Source: Sulfurimonas sp. (GTDB taxonomy: Bacteria; Campylobacterota; Campylobacteria; Campylobacterales; Sulfurimonadaceae). Taken from it: a DNA stretch of 5,413 nucleotides. Numbering within the stretch: position 1 is the stretch's first letter; every line of letters starts with the position of its first letter. The notes below the pieces were generated by a model. That model was not told the DNA's origin. It did no database searches and saw nothing but the letters and a program-made list of their open reading frames with translations. A program made the position numbers and the translations under genes. Where the stretch lies: the NCBI GenBank assembly GCA_022712845.1, contig JAFLJV010000003.1, forward strand, positions 1-5,413, in the 5' to 3' direction. Shown one piece after another: positions 1 to 5,403 of this stretch.

Positions 1-366
1 AGTTTTGATGCAGATTTTTGTAATGGAGATGAGGGTAAAAGATATATAAAAGATACATTTGAAAATAATGGTTATTTGATGGATCCTCATACTGCAACGT
101 GTTTTAAAGCTTACGAGAGATGTTCAAATCCTAAAATAAAAACTATTGTATACTCAACTGCCCAGTGGACAAAGTTCTCACCTGTAATTGCTAATGCACT
201 AACAGGCAAAGTCAATACTGATGATATTGAAGCATTAAAATTAATTTCTGAAGTTACTTCATTGGAGATACCAAAGATGATAAAAGAACTTTTTGATAAA
301 AAAATAGTTCATAACACAGTTGTAGAAAAAGAAAATATAGAAGAAGAAATACTTAAATTTTTATAA
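1..366 (+). CDS. thrC: Threonine synthase, C-terminal part (5' end outside window)
   Basis: The frame is open from base 1 and gives 121 residues to the TAA at 364-366, so the gene starts outside the window. Threonine synthase is a cytoplasmic PLP enzyme that converts O-phospho-L-homoserine to L-threonine, the last step of threonine synthesis. Recognition rests on the C-terminal segment: an acidic/aromatic ADFCNGDEG stretch (residues 4-12), then GYLMDPHTATCFKAY (24-38), the DPHTA motif typical of the long ThrC class. This is followed by the STAQWTKFSP segment (about 49-58), which resembles the ThrC 'STAHPAKFP' region. A TTG at 76 could be taken as a start, but the matching sequence continues upstream of it, so that would be wrong. 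The PLP lysine and N-terminal domains lie outside the window. It is followed after 20 bases by the ATP-grasp gene on the same strand, suggesting one transcript. Confidence 0.9.
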   Translation, partial: SFDADFCNGDEGKRYIKDTFENNGYLMDPHTATCFKAYERCSNPKIKTIVYSTAQWTKFSPVIANALTGKVNTDDIEALKLISEVTSLEIPKMIKELFDKKIVHNTVVEKENIEEEILKFL

Positions 367-374
367 ATAATTAA

Positions 375-380
375 AAGGGA
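375..380 (+). promoter_or_regulatory. Ribosome binding site of the ATP-grasp/HhH gene
   Basis: AAGGGA lies 6 bases before the ATG at 387, in the 20-base gap after thrC. Good spacing and purine content support this ATG as the start. No promoter is evident in the gap, which fits co-transcription with thrC. Confidence 0.7.
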
Positions 381-386
381 TATTAA

Positions 387-1823
387 ATGGGACTAAGCAA
401 TAAAAAATTACCGAAAATAGGATTTTTGTATCTTGATTACGTACTTAGATTTTTTGACTACTCAAACTTTAAAGGTTGGCCAAATAAGATAGAGACTGTA
501 ACATATCATTGGAAAAACGATAAAGCTAGATTTATTAAAGAAGTAAAAAGAAAAAAAATTGATGTACTTGTAGGAAATATTCCAGCTACAGCATATGAAA
601 TATTTAGAGAGATTGCAAGAGAGCTTCCAAATGTAAGATTTATACCATCTATGGATACTCAGTTTTCAAATAAATCAAAAGAAAATGTTACGAGATTTGC
701 TTGGAAATATGACCTACCAATTCCAAAAACATATATATACTACAATCATAAAAATTCAGATAAATTTTTAAAAAAATGTAAATATCCAAAGATAATCAAA
801 AAATCCTATGGACCATCAAATTATGGTGGATATTTTGTTCATAAAGTTGATAATTATAAAGAAGCTAGAACACTTTATGATGATAGAAAATATCATCCAC
901 AATATTTTCAAGATTTTATCCCTATGGAAGCAGATATCCGCGTTATGTTAATTGGACATAAACCAGTTTGTGCATTTTGGAGACGTGCTCCAGAAGGTGA
1001 ATGGCTTACAAACACTTCTCAAGGTGGAAGTATGGATTATAATAATGTTCCTAAAAATGTTCTTGATTTAGCTGTACGTGTATCTAAAGCTGCAAAAGCT
1101 GAATACTGGGCAGTTGATGTTGCTTATGGAGTAGATGGTAAAGTTAGAATACTAGAGTGTGCTACAGCTTTTGCAGCATTTCCATATATTAGAGACTGGA
1201 TAGGTCAGTATTTGATGTGGAGCTTAAGTGAGGGTAAATTTAAAAAACCACACACTCCAATATTTAACTGGGAAGAGCTTAGTAAAATGGATAGTTCAAT
1301 CCTTAGAACTCTAAGACATATCACTTTTGGAAAATTCACACCTAGCTATGATGGAGATCATTTTGCTAAAAAGAAAAAAGTTTATGGAAAAGAAGAGGTA
1401 TATCTTCATGAGCTAGATGATGTATATAAAATGTATGATGTAAAAAGTAGAAATACAGAAGAATGGCCAAGTGAAAAATGGAACTATCAAGATAATTTAG
1501 CACTTAAAAAATCAAAATCATTAAAAGCAGAATGTCCATCTGTTAAAGATTCTCCAAATCCAACAAGTGATGAATCTGAAGAATCTATTGTAGAAGCTGT
1601 TGAATATAGTATAAAAGAGATAAGTGAATTTTTAATAACTGTTAATGGCATAGGTAAGAAAAAAGTTAAAAAAATAATGGATCACTTTGAGAGTGCAGAA
1701 AAATTAGTTGGCGTACTAGAGCAAAATAGTATGTTAATAAGTGAGGTAAAAGGTGTCTGTGAAAAGCTTGCTAAAAAAGTAGGAAAAGCTTGGAAAAAAT
1801 ATAAAAAGAACCAAGAGCTATAA
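387..1823 (+). CDS. RimK-like ATP-grasp protein fused to a C-terminal helix-hairpin-helix domain
   Basis: The protein has 478 residues, no signal peptide and no membrane segment, so it is probably cytoplasmic. Residues 1-110 look like an ATP-grasp pre-domain (KIGFLYLDYV strand near 10-19). Residues about 111-285 resemble the RimK-type ATP-grasp fold: lysines in YPKIIKKSYG (133-142), hinge QDFI (175-178), then DIRVMLIG (183-190), RRAPEGEWLTN (199-209), QGG (212-214), AVDV (242-245) and LECAT (256-260). RimK relatives ligate an amino acid or amine to a carboxylate using ATP. In RimK the last motif reads E-V-N, and the Asn binds Mg; here that position is Ala259, while Asp244 and Glu257 are kept. 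Residues 370-405 form a charged, Ser/Lys-rich linker, probably disordered. Residues 412-470 resemble the UvrC/ERCC4 double HhH: NGIGKKK (420-426) with DHF, then KGVCEKLAKKV (455-465). The C-terminus is very lysine-rich. DNA or RNA binding is inferred; the substrate is unknown. I know no gene name for this protein. Confidence 0.8.
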   Translation: MGLSNKKLPKIGFLYLDYVLRFFDYSNFKGWPNKIETVTYHWKNDKARFIKEVKRKKIDVLVGNIPATAYEIFREIARELPNVRFIPSMDTQFSNKSKENVTRFAWKYDLPIPKTYIYYNHKNSDKFLKKCKYPKIIKKSYGPSNYGGYFVHKVDNYKEARTLYDDRKYHPQYFQDFIPMEADIRVMLIGHKPVCAFWRRAPEGEWLTNTSQGGSMDYNNVPKNVLDLAVRVSKAAKAEYWAVDVAYGVDGKVRILECATAFAAFPYIRDWIGQYLMWSLSEGKFKKPHTPIFNWEELSKMDSSILRTLRHITFGKFTPSYDGDHFAKKKKVYGKEEVYLHELDDVYKMYDVKSRNTEEWPSEKWNYQDNLALKKSKSLKAECPSVKDSPNPTSDESEESIVEAVEYSIKEISEFLITVNGIGKKKVKKIMDHFESAEKLVGVLEQNSMLISEVKGVCEKLAKKVGKAWKKYKKNQEL

Positions 1824-1838
1824 CTCAGTAGCTCTTTT
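1813..1838. terminator. Bidirectional intrinsic terminator over two convergent stop codons
   Basis: AAGAGCTA (1813-1820) pairs perfectly with TAGCTCTT (1829-1836) around an 8-base loop. On the plus strand the stem runs into TTTT and then ATAT. On the minus strand the stem is followed by GGTTCTTTTTAT. Each side therefore has a short U tract, and the hairpin can serve both the thrC/ATP-grasp transcript and proC. The U tracts are short, so efficiency is uncertain. The stem arms also encode the final residues of both proteins (each ends Glu-Leu). Confidence 0.65.
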
Positions 1839-2576
1839 ATATGCTCTCCCAATTGCATCTATACATGATGCTCTTACATTTCCATCTTCTAATGCCCCAT
1901 AACCTGCAGCTGTAGTCCCACCAGGACTCATTACACCATCTTTTAAAAGTGCAGGGTGTATATCTTGAATCAACTCTCCAAAACCAGCAAAAAGACCACG
2001 CATAGTTTTCATCGCATCATCTCTTTTCATACCTTGTTTCACAGCTCCATCAGTTAAAGCTTCTGCAATAAGTGTAAGATAAGCAGGTCCACTTCCTCCA
2101 AGAGCAGTGGCAATATCAAGCTCTTTCTCACTTGATAACCAAAGAGTCTCTCCAATAGAGCCTAAAAGTTCTTTCGCTTCATCTTTAAACTCTTCATCAC
2201 CAGTTAAAGTAGTCATAGAACGACCAACTTGAGCAGCAAGGTTTGGCATACTTCTTACAACAGCACTTGGATTTAGGTTTTGTTTTAGCTTTTGTACCGT
2301 TGTACCAGCTAAAACAGAGTAGATAACTCTAGCTTTTCCTTTTAGTCGCGTTGCAATTTCTTCAACATTAGCAGGTTTAACACAAAAGATGATAGTTTTA
2401 TCATCACAGTTAAAACCATCCATAAGATGTTTTTGTATCTCAACACCAAGCTCACTTTCAAATTTATCTACTTTTTCTAAACTTCTACCAACAACTTCAA
2501 TAGCATAGTTTTGTTTTAACCCCTTAGCAATACTAAGTGCCATATTTCCATTTCCGATAAAAGTGATAGTTTTCAT
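1818..2576 (-). CDS. proC: Pyrroline-5-carboxylate reductase
   Basis: This NAD(P)H-dependent cytoplasmic enzyme reduces 1-pyrroline-5-carboxylate to L-proline, the last step of proline synthesis. The 252 residues are near the usual ProC length. The N-terminal Rossmann domain starts with ITFIGNGNMA (4-13; nucleotide-binding GxGxxA loop). It continues with the CVKP strand end (65-68) and RSMPN (108-112). The C-terminal dimer domain has ATALGGSGPAY (157-166) and the ProC signature segment 211-230 (KDGVMSPGGTT, then AAGYGALE). All key motifs are intact, so the gene looks functional. The ATG at 2576 is supported by AAGG 8 bases upstream and an extended -10 promoter further upstream. Its stop overlaps the stop of the convergent ATP-grasp gene by 6 bases. 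The diguanylate cyclase lies 97 bases upstream on the same strand, but proC appears to have its own promoter. Confidence 0.95.
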   Translation of the reverse strand: MKTITFIGNGNMALSIAKGLKQNYAIEVVGRSLEKVDKFESELGVEIQKHLMDGFNCDDKTIIFCVKPANVEEIATRLKGKARVIYSVLAGTTVQKLKQNLNPSAVVRSMPNLAAQVGRSMTTLTGDEEFKDEAKELLGSIGETLWLSSEKELDIATALGGSGPAYLTLIAEALTDGAVKQGMKRDDAMKTMRGLFAGFGELIQDIHPALLKDGVMSPGGTTAAGYGALEDGNVRASCIDAIGRAYKRATEL

Positions 2577-2584
2577 TTAAAGTG

Positions 2585-2588
2585 CCTT
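2585..2588 (-). promoter_or_regulatory. Ribosome binding site of proC
   Basis: On the minus strand AAGG lies 8 bases before the proC ATG. It is a short Shine-Dalgarno with ordinary spacing and supports the chosen start. Confidence 0.5.
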
Positions 2589-2603
2589 GATGTTTTTTGT
2601 AGA

Positions 2604-2612
2604 AGTATAACA
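2604..2612 (-). promoter_or_regulatory. Likely proC promoter (extended -10)
   Basis: The minus strand reads TGTTATACT: a -10 box TATACT (2609-2604) preceded by TGn, the extended -10 form. It lies about 28 bases upstream of the proC ATG, giving a short leader. No good -35 is present at 17 bases, which fits both extended -10 promoters and the weak -35 use of epsilonproteobacterial sigma-70. The 97-base gap has no clear terminator for the gene upstream, so some read-through into proC is possible. Confidence 0.45.
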
Positions 2613-2673
2613 TTTTATTACTACCATTAAATATCAACTCAACTTAAACTTAAATATGTCAAATTACAATATT

Positions 2674-3840
2674 TTATTTTAAATCAAAAATAGCAACTTG
2701 ATTTCTACCATTTTCTTTTGCATTATATAAAGCCTTGTCCGTACAGGCATATATTTCTTTTATATCATATTTTATATGAGGTTCAATTATAATTAATCCC
2801 ATCGATATAGTTACAAACTCGCTTGCACTATTTCCTTTATGCTCTATATTCAAATTTTGAATATTAATTCTTAATTTATTTGCAAATTTTTCAGCTTTAT
2901 CTTTGGGTATATTACTACATAGCACTCCAAATTCTTCGCCACCAAGTCTAAATACCATATCATGAGGTCTTTGTAAATTATTTGTTAAACTTTTTGCTAC
3001 TGCTATTAAAGTATCATCCCCTGCTTGATGTCCATAGATATCATTGTATTGTTTAAAATGGTCAATATCCATCATGATAAATATTAAATTTTCTTTTTCT
3101 CTTTGTTGAATTTTTTGTTGTTTTTCAAAAATATTATCAAAATGTCTTCTATTGTATAATTTTGTCATGCCATCAGTAATTGACAATTCTTGTACCGTTT
3201 CTATAATTTTTTTATTTTTATTAAAAAATATTAGATTCATATAGATTATAAAAATCAAAGAAAAAATCGCAGTTATTAATATCCAGTTTGATAGTTTTGT
3301 TTTTGTATCAACTCTTTGCTCTAAAAGTTTTTTTAATTCCTGAAAATTCATATAGTAAAATGATATTATTAAATTAATATTTTCGGTATGATATTTATAT
3401 ATATCAACAGGACTTTCAATAATGGATTTTTGCTTTAAAGTATTATTCTTTGTAAAATCCAATAGATGAATTTGTGCATTAATCATATCTTGATAAGAAA
3501 TATTCATTTCAGATTTTTTTTGAGTATAAAATTGAGTAGTAAGAAACTTAATTTTAAATAAAACTTCCTCTATTTTAGATATTTCAATGTTAATTAAATT
3601 TATTTTTTCTATGTTAAATTTATTGTTTTGTCTTGATGTACATAAAGCTCTTACTTGTCCATTATGTTCAATAAGTTCTGGTAAATTCTGAACAATATTT
3701 TCAATAAGAATATAAGATTTTAATTTAGGATCTAGCATAAGGTATGAACTATATGAGATATCTCTAACAAGTATTATAGATTCTTGCATGGCTTTGGTAA
3801 TATGCTTAAAATCAATATTGTGTAAAACATCTTCTGACAA
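2674..3840 (-). CDS. Diguanylate cyclase, catalytic part (3' part of a split gene)
   Basis: The GGDEF domain joins two GTP into cyclic di-GMP. In this 388-residue piece, residues 1-184 continue a periplasmic helical sensor region; SYLMLDPKLKSYILIENIV (32-50) and LPELIEHNGQVRAL (53-66) resemble helical-bundle sensors of chemoreceptors and kinases. A second membrane helix lies at about 185-206. The GGDEF domain (218-386) has SITDGMTKLYNRRHFD (220-235), MMDIDHFKQYND (256-267; Asp258 is the expected metal ligand) and the active-site loop GGEEF (300-304). The inhibitory I-site RPHD (291-294) stands five residues before it, as in product-inhibited cyclases. The listed start is a TTG at 3840 with no ribosome binding site. 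The real start is almost certainly the ATG at 4190, reached by a -1 frame change near 3849-3855; the joined protein would have 505 residues and two membrane helices. The domain is intact, but expression depends on how the frame is joined. Confidence 0.85.
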   Translation of the reverse strand: MSEDVLHNIDFKHITKAMQESIILVRDISYSSYLMLDPKLKSYILIENIVQNLPELIEHNGQVRALCTSRQNNKFNIEKINLINIEISKIEEVLFKIKFLTTQFYTQKKSEMNISYQDMINAQIHLLDFTKNNTLKQKSIIESPVDIYKYHTENINLIISFYYMNFQELKKLLEQRVDTKTKLSNWILITAIFSLIFIIYMNLIFFNKNKKIIETVQELSITDGMTKLYNRRHFDNIFEKQQKIQQREKENLIFIMMDIDHFKQYNDIYGHQAGDDTLIAVAKSLTNNLQRPHDMVFRLGGEEFGVLCSNIPKDKAEKFANKLRINIQNLNIEHKGNSASEFVTISMGLIIIEPHIKYDIKEIYACTDKALYNAKENGRNQVAIFDLK

Positions 3841-3845
3841 ATAAT

Positions 3846-3866
3846 TTAAAAATTTAAAATTTTTTC
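3846..3866 (-). other. Frame junction of the diguanylate cyclase: slippery A_AAT_TTT then stop
   Basis: On the minus strand the sensor frame reads GAA AAA ATT TTA AAT TTT TAA. The seven bases at 3855-3849 (A AAT TTT) fit the X_XXY_YYZ pattern for -1 slippage and directly abut the stop. After slipping back one base the next codons are TTA AAT TAT TTG, which enter the catalytic frame. The same result follows if the T5 run (3852-3848) was originally T6. No convincing downstream stimulatory structure is visible. Confidence 0.7.
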
Positions 3867-4190
3867 ATTGGAAGCTATGTGTTGTTTTTCTTTTTCTAAG
3901 ATATATCTTAATTCAGAAATATCACTTTTTATATCATAAATAGTCCATACCATATTTTGTTTGCTTAATTTATCTTTGTCAACTATAATTGATAATCCTC
4001 TTAATCGTTGAAAATCAAATGCTATATCTTGTATTTTAATTATTTTATTTAAGCCTTGTAATTCATTTGTTGTAATGTCAATTTCATCTTTAACATAAAA
4101 ATAGGCATATGAAAACATACTAATAATACCTATAATTGGAACTATCACAGTTAAAATAAAATATTCAGAATAATTGTTATTTTTAAACAT
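3846..4190 (-). CDS. Diguanylate cyclase, N-terminal sensor part (5' part of a split gene)
   Basis: This 114-residue piece begins with the ATG at 4190 and stops at the TAA at 3848-3846. A membrane anchor spans about residues 11-33 (ILTVIVPIIGIISMFSYAYF). It is followed by a charged helical region with IAFDFQRLRGLSIIV (56-70), which resembles the Q(K/R)xRGxS helix of NIT-type (nitrate/nitrite sensing) and related helical-bundle sensors. This likeness is by eye only. The piece has no output domain. Its C-terminus (ASNEKILNF) continues naturally into LNYLSEDVL of the next frame after a -1 shift. It could be one half of a broken gene or, if the shift is programmed, a short sensor-only product. 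No clear Shine-Dalgarno precedes the ATG. Confidence 0.7.
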   Translation of the reverse strand: MFKNNNYSEYFILTVIVPIIGIISMFSYAYFYVKDEIDITTNELQGLNKIIKIQDIAFDFQRLRGLSIIVDKDKLSKQNMVWTIYDIKSDISELRYILEKEKQHIASNEKILNF

Positions 4191-4221
4191 TAAATAATCT
4201 TTTTAGTTTTATATAAAGATT

Positions 4222-4251
4222 ATTATACTATAAAGTTAAGATATTTTGCAA
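4222..4251 (-). promoter_or_regulatory. Likely promoter of the diguanylate cyclase
   Basis: The minus strand has a perfect TATAAT (4227-4222), 18 bases after TTGCAA (4251-4246), a 4/6 match to the -35 consensus. The -10 ends about 32 bases before the ATG at 4190. The -35 lies 17 bases from the left edge of the insertion sequence, so core promoter elements survive but anything further upstream has been displaced. Confidence 0.45.
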
Positions 4252-4268
4252 CTATAGGTGGGTAATAA

Positions 4269-4287
4269 CACGGCTGTTTCATGCTAA
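4269..4287 (+). repeat. Left terminal inverted repeat of the IS
   Basis: CACGGCTGTTTCATGCTAA matches the reverse complement of 5395-5413 at all 19 positions. The two ends diverge right after this (GGAA on the left, AAGG on the right). Confidence 0.95.
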
Positions 4288-4306
4288 GGAATAAAAAATG
4301 CTTTAA
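4286..4306 (+). promoter_or_regulatory. Shine-Dalgarno and two-codon mini-ORF ahead of the transposase
   Basis: AAGGA (4286-4290), which overlaps the edge of the inverted repeat, is optimally spaced for an ATG at 4298. That ATG is followed by one codon and a TAA (ATG CTT TAA). The transposase ATG at 4313 is in the same frame, only 6 bases after this stop, and 22 bases from the AAGGA. Transposase translation may therefore depend on re-initiation after the mini-ORF, or the TAA may have cut a few residues from a longer N-terminus. Confidence 0.3.
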
Positions 4307-4312
4307 ATAAGT

Positions 4313-4924
4313 ATGACAGAATATAATATACGCCAAGAGCTAAAAACATTAAAAGATAAAAGAAGAGGACAAGGGCAACAACATAAGATAGATGTTGTGC
4401 TTATGATTACGATAATGGCTACGATGAGTGGATATCAGGGGTATCGAGCTATAGGGGATTTTGCTCAGAGATATAAAAAAGAAATTATCAATCATCTTAA
4501 AATTGAAAAACAGTTAGTACCATCATTTCCAACAATACGCAGAGTATTAATGGAAATTAACCATAAAAGGTTTGGAGATATTTTTACTAAGTGGATGAAG
4601 CACTATATGAAAAAATCTAATTCTCAATGGATAGCAGTAGATGGTAAAGCAATAAAAGGTACTAAGCAAAAAGAGGAAGATAAAAAACTAGCTCATTTAG
4701 TTTCATTTTTTGCAAGTGATTCTAAGGAGATACTTATTGCTAGAAAAACAGCATCAAAAAGTAATGAAATACCTTTAGTGCAAGAGATGATGGAAGAGTT
4801 TCCACTTCAAGACTTAGTTATAACTCTTGATGCACTACATTGTCAAACTAAAACATTAAAAGCTATCAAAGATAGCGGCAATGACTATGTCGTGCAAGTC
4901 AAAGATAACCAAAAAAACTCTTAG
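4313..4924 (+). CDS. Transposase, N-terminal fragment (zero frame)
   Basis: This 203-residue product ends at the TAG at 4922-4924, four codons past the point where the frame changes (tail K-N-S). It has the first two catalytic aspartates (110 and 173) and the N-terminal region that is likely to bind DNA, but lacks the catalytic glutamate. Alone it should not cut DNA. In other IS families such truncated forms can act as inhibitors by binding the ends; whether that happens here is inference. Confidence 0.7.
   Translation: MTEYNIRQELKTLKDKRRGQGQQHKIDVVLMITIMATMSGYQGYRAIGDFAQRYKKEIINHLKIEKQLVPSFPTIRRVLMEINHKRFGDIFTKWMKHYMKKSNSQWIAVDGKAIKGTKQKEEDKKLAHLVSFFASDSKEILIARKTASKSNEIPLVQEMMEEFPLQDLVITLDALHCQTKTLKAIKDSGNDYVVQVKDNQKNS
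4912..4918 (+). other. Slippery heptamer A_AAA_AAC in the transposase
   Basis: The zero frame reads CAA AAA AAC TCT TAG. The seven bases A_AAA_AAC match a classic -1 slippery heptamer, and slipping back one base continues as CTC TTA GAA in the frame that encodes the rest of the transposase. An AU-only 7-bp hairpin (4932-4938 with 4944-4950) follows 13 bases later. It is a weak candidate stimulator and could be chance in AT-rich DNA. Confidence 0.6.
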
Positions 4925-5403
4925 AACAGATAATATTTAATACAAATATTTCTGATTTTATAGACTATAACAAGATACAAGAGCCTAATCGTAATAGATT
5001 TGAAGTTCGTGAAATAGAAATTTATGATGATTTTTACAATATCGATAAAGATAAATTTCATGGTATACAAGAGATTGTAAAAATCACTCGTTCTACTTAT
5101 TGGAAAAATAGTGATAAATTTTCCATTGAAACATCTTTTTATATTTCAAGTAAAAGAATGCCTGCTAAGGAATATAATTTAGGAATTAGGGCTCACTGGA
5201 GTGTTGAAAGCATGCACTATATCAAAGATGTAACTTTTGGTGAAGATGCTTCTTTAATCCGTACAGGTAATGCTCCAACTAACTTTTCAATAATAAGAAA
5301 TATAGCCATGAATGTACTAAGACGAGAAAATTATATAAACTTTCCTCAAGCTATTCGTATGATTGGAGGAGATATTAAAAAACTTTGTAACCTTTTAGCA
5401 TGA
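4918..5403 (+). CDS. Transposase, C-terminal fragment (-1 frame)
   Basis: This frame is open from 4909 and encodes about 161 residues of the transposase from the junction to the TGA at 5401-5403. It includes FEVREIEIYDD, YISSKRMPAKEYNLGIRAHW and the catalytic Glu in WSVESMHYIKDVTFGED. It closes with a helical NFSIIRNIAMNVLRRE segment typical of the family end. The first ATG in the frame is at 5158, with no ribosome binding site before it. A separate start there would drop about half of this region and is unlikely. The stop codon lies within the right inverted repeat. Confidence 0.65.
   Translation, partial: LLEQIIFNTNISDFIDYNKIQEPNRNRFEVREIEIYDDFYNIDKDKFHGIQEIVKITRSTYWKNSDKFSIETSFYISSKRMPAKEYNLGIRAHWSVESMHYIKDVTFGEDASLIRTGNAPTNFSIIRNIAMNVLRRENYINFPQAIRMIGGDIKKLCNLLA

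Larger units (their letters stand above)
4313..5403 (+). pseudogene. ISAs1-family DDE transposase, interrupted by a -1 frame change
   Basis: Joining the two frames at 4912-4918 gives a 363-residue protein, a full ISAs1-type transposase. The N-terminal part (about 1-70) holds RRGQGQQHKIDVVLMITIMATMSGYQGYRAIGDFA, resembling the DUF4338/H-repeat-associated start. The RNase H-like DDE residues fall at Asp110 (AVDGKAIKGT), Asp173 (TLDALHCQT) and Glu299 (HWSVESMHYIKDVTF). The DNQKKLLEQI segment (198-207) made by the join matches the family's usual 'NQK.LLE' pattern, so the join is well supported. The gene is either split by a one-base loss in the A7 run or uses -1 frameshifting at A_AAA_AAC. No inactivating change other than this break is seen. 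The ATG at 4313 gives the expected N-terminus. Confidence 0.75.

Noticed and set aside
76..366. A complete small gene starting at TTG 76
   Set aside because: The threonine synthase frame is open and matches the family upstream to base 1; the TTG is an internal Leu codon.
2657..2662. A perfect TTGACA on the minus strand as the proC -35
   Set aside because: No acceptable -10 lies 16-18 bases downstream (AGTTGA-like sequence there); the extended -10 at 2604-2612 is a better candidate.
2577..2673. A terminator for the diguanylate cyclase in the gap before proC
   Set aside because: No GC-containing hairpin followed by a U run on the minus strand; only short AT-rich direct repeats (ACTTAA) are present.
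3838..3840. A genuine TTG start for the catalytic diguanylate cyclase piece
   Set aside because: The bases before it are only A/T with no Shine-Dalgarno, and starting here would cut the sensor domain in the middle and lose the first membrane helix.
4246..4262. A sigma-54 type promoter around TTGCA upstream of the cyclase
   Set aside because: The required GG about 10 bases upstream of the GC is absent (the minus strand has ACCCACC there).
4932..4950. AU hairpin as a frameshift stimulator after A_AAA_AAC
   Set aside because: It is only A-U pairs and starts 13 bases after the heptamer, further than usual; likely chance in AT-rich DNA. It is mentioned but not claimed.
5158..5403. An independent 81-aa gene starting at ATG 5158
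   Set aside because: The same frame continues open upstream to 4909 with transposase-like sequence, and no ribosome binding site precedes 5158.
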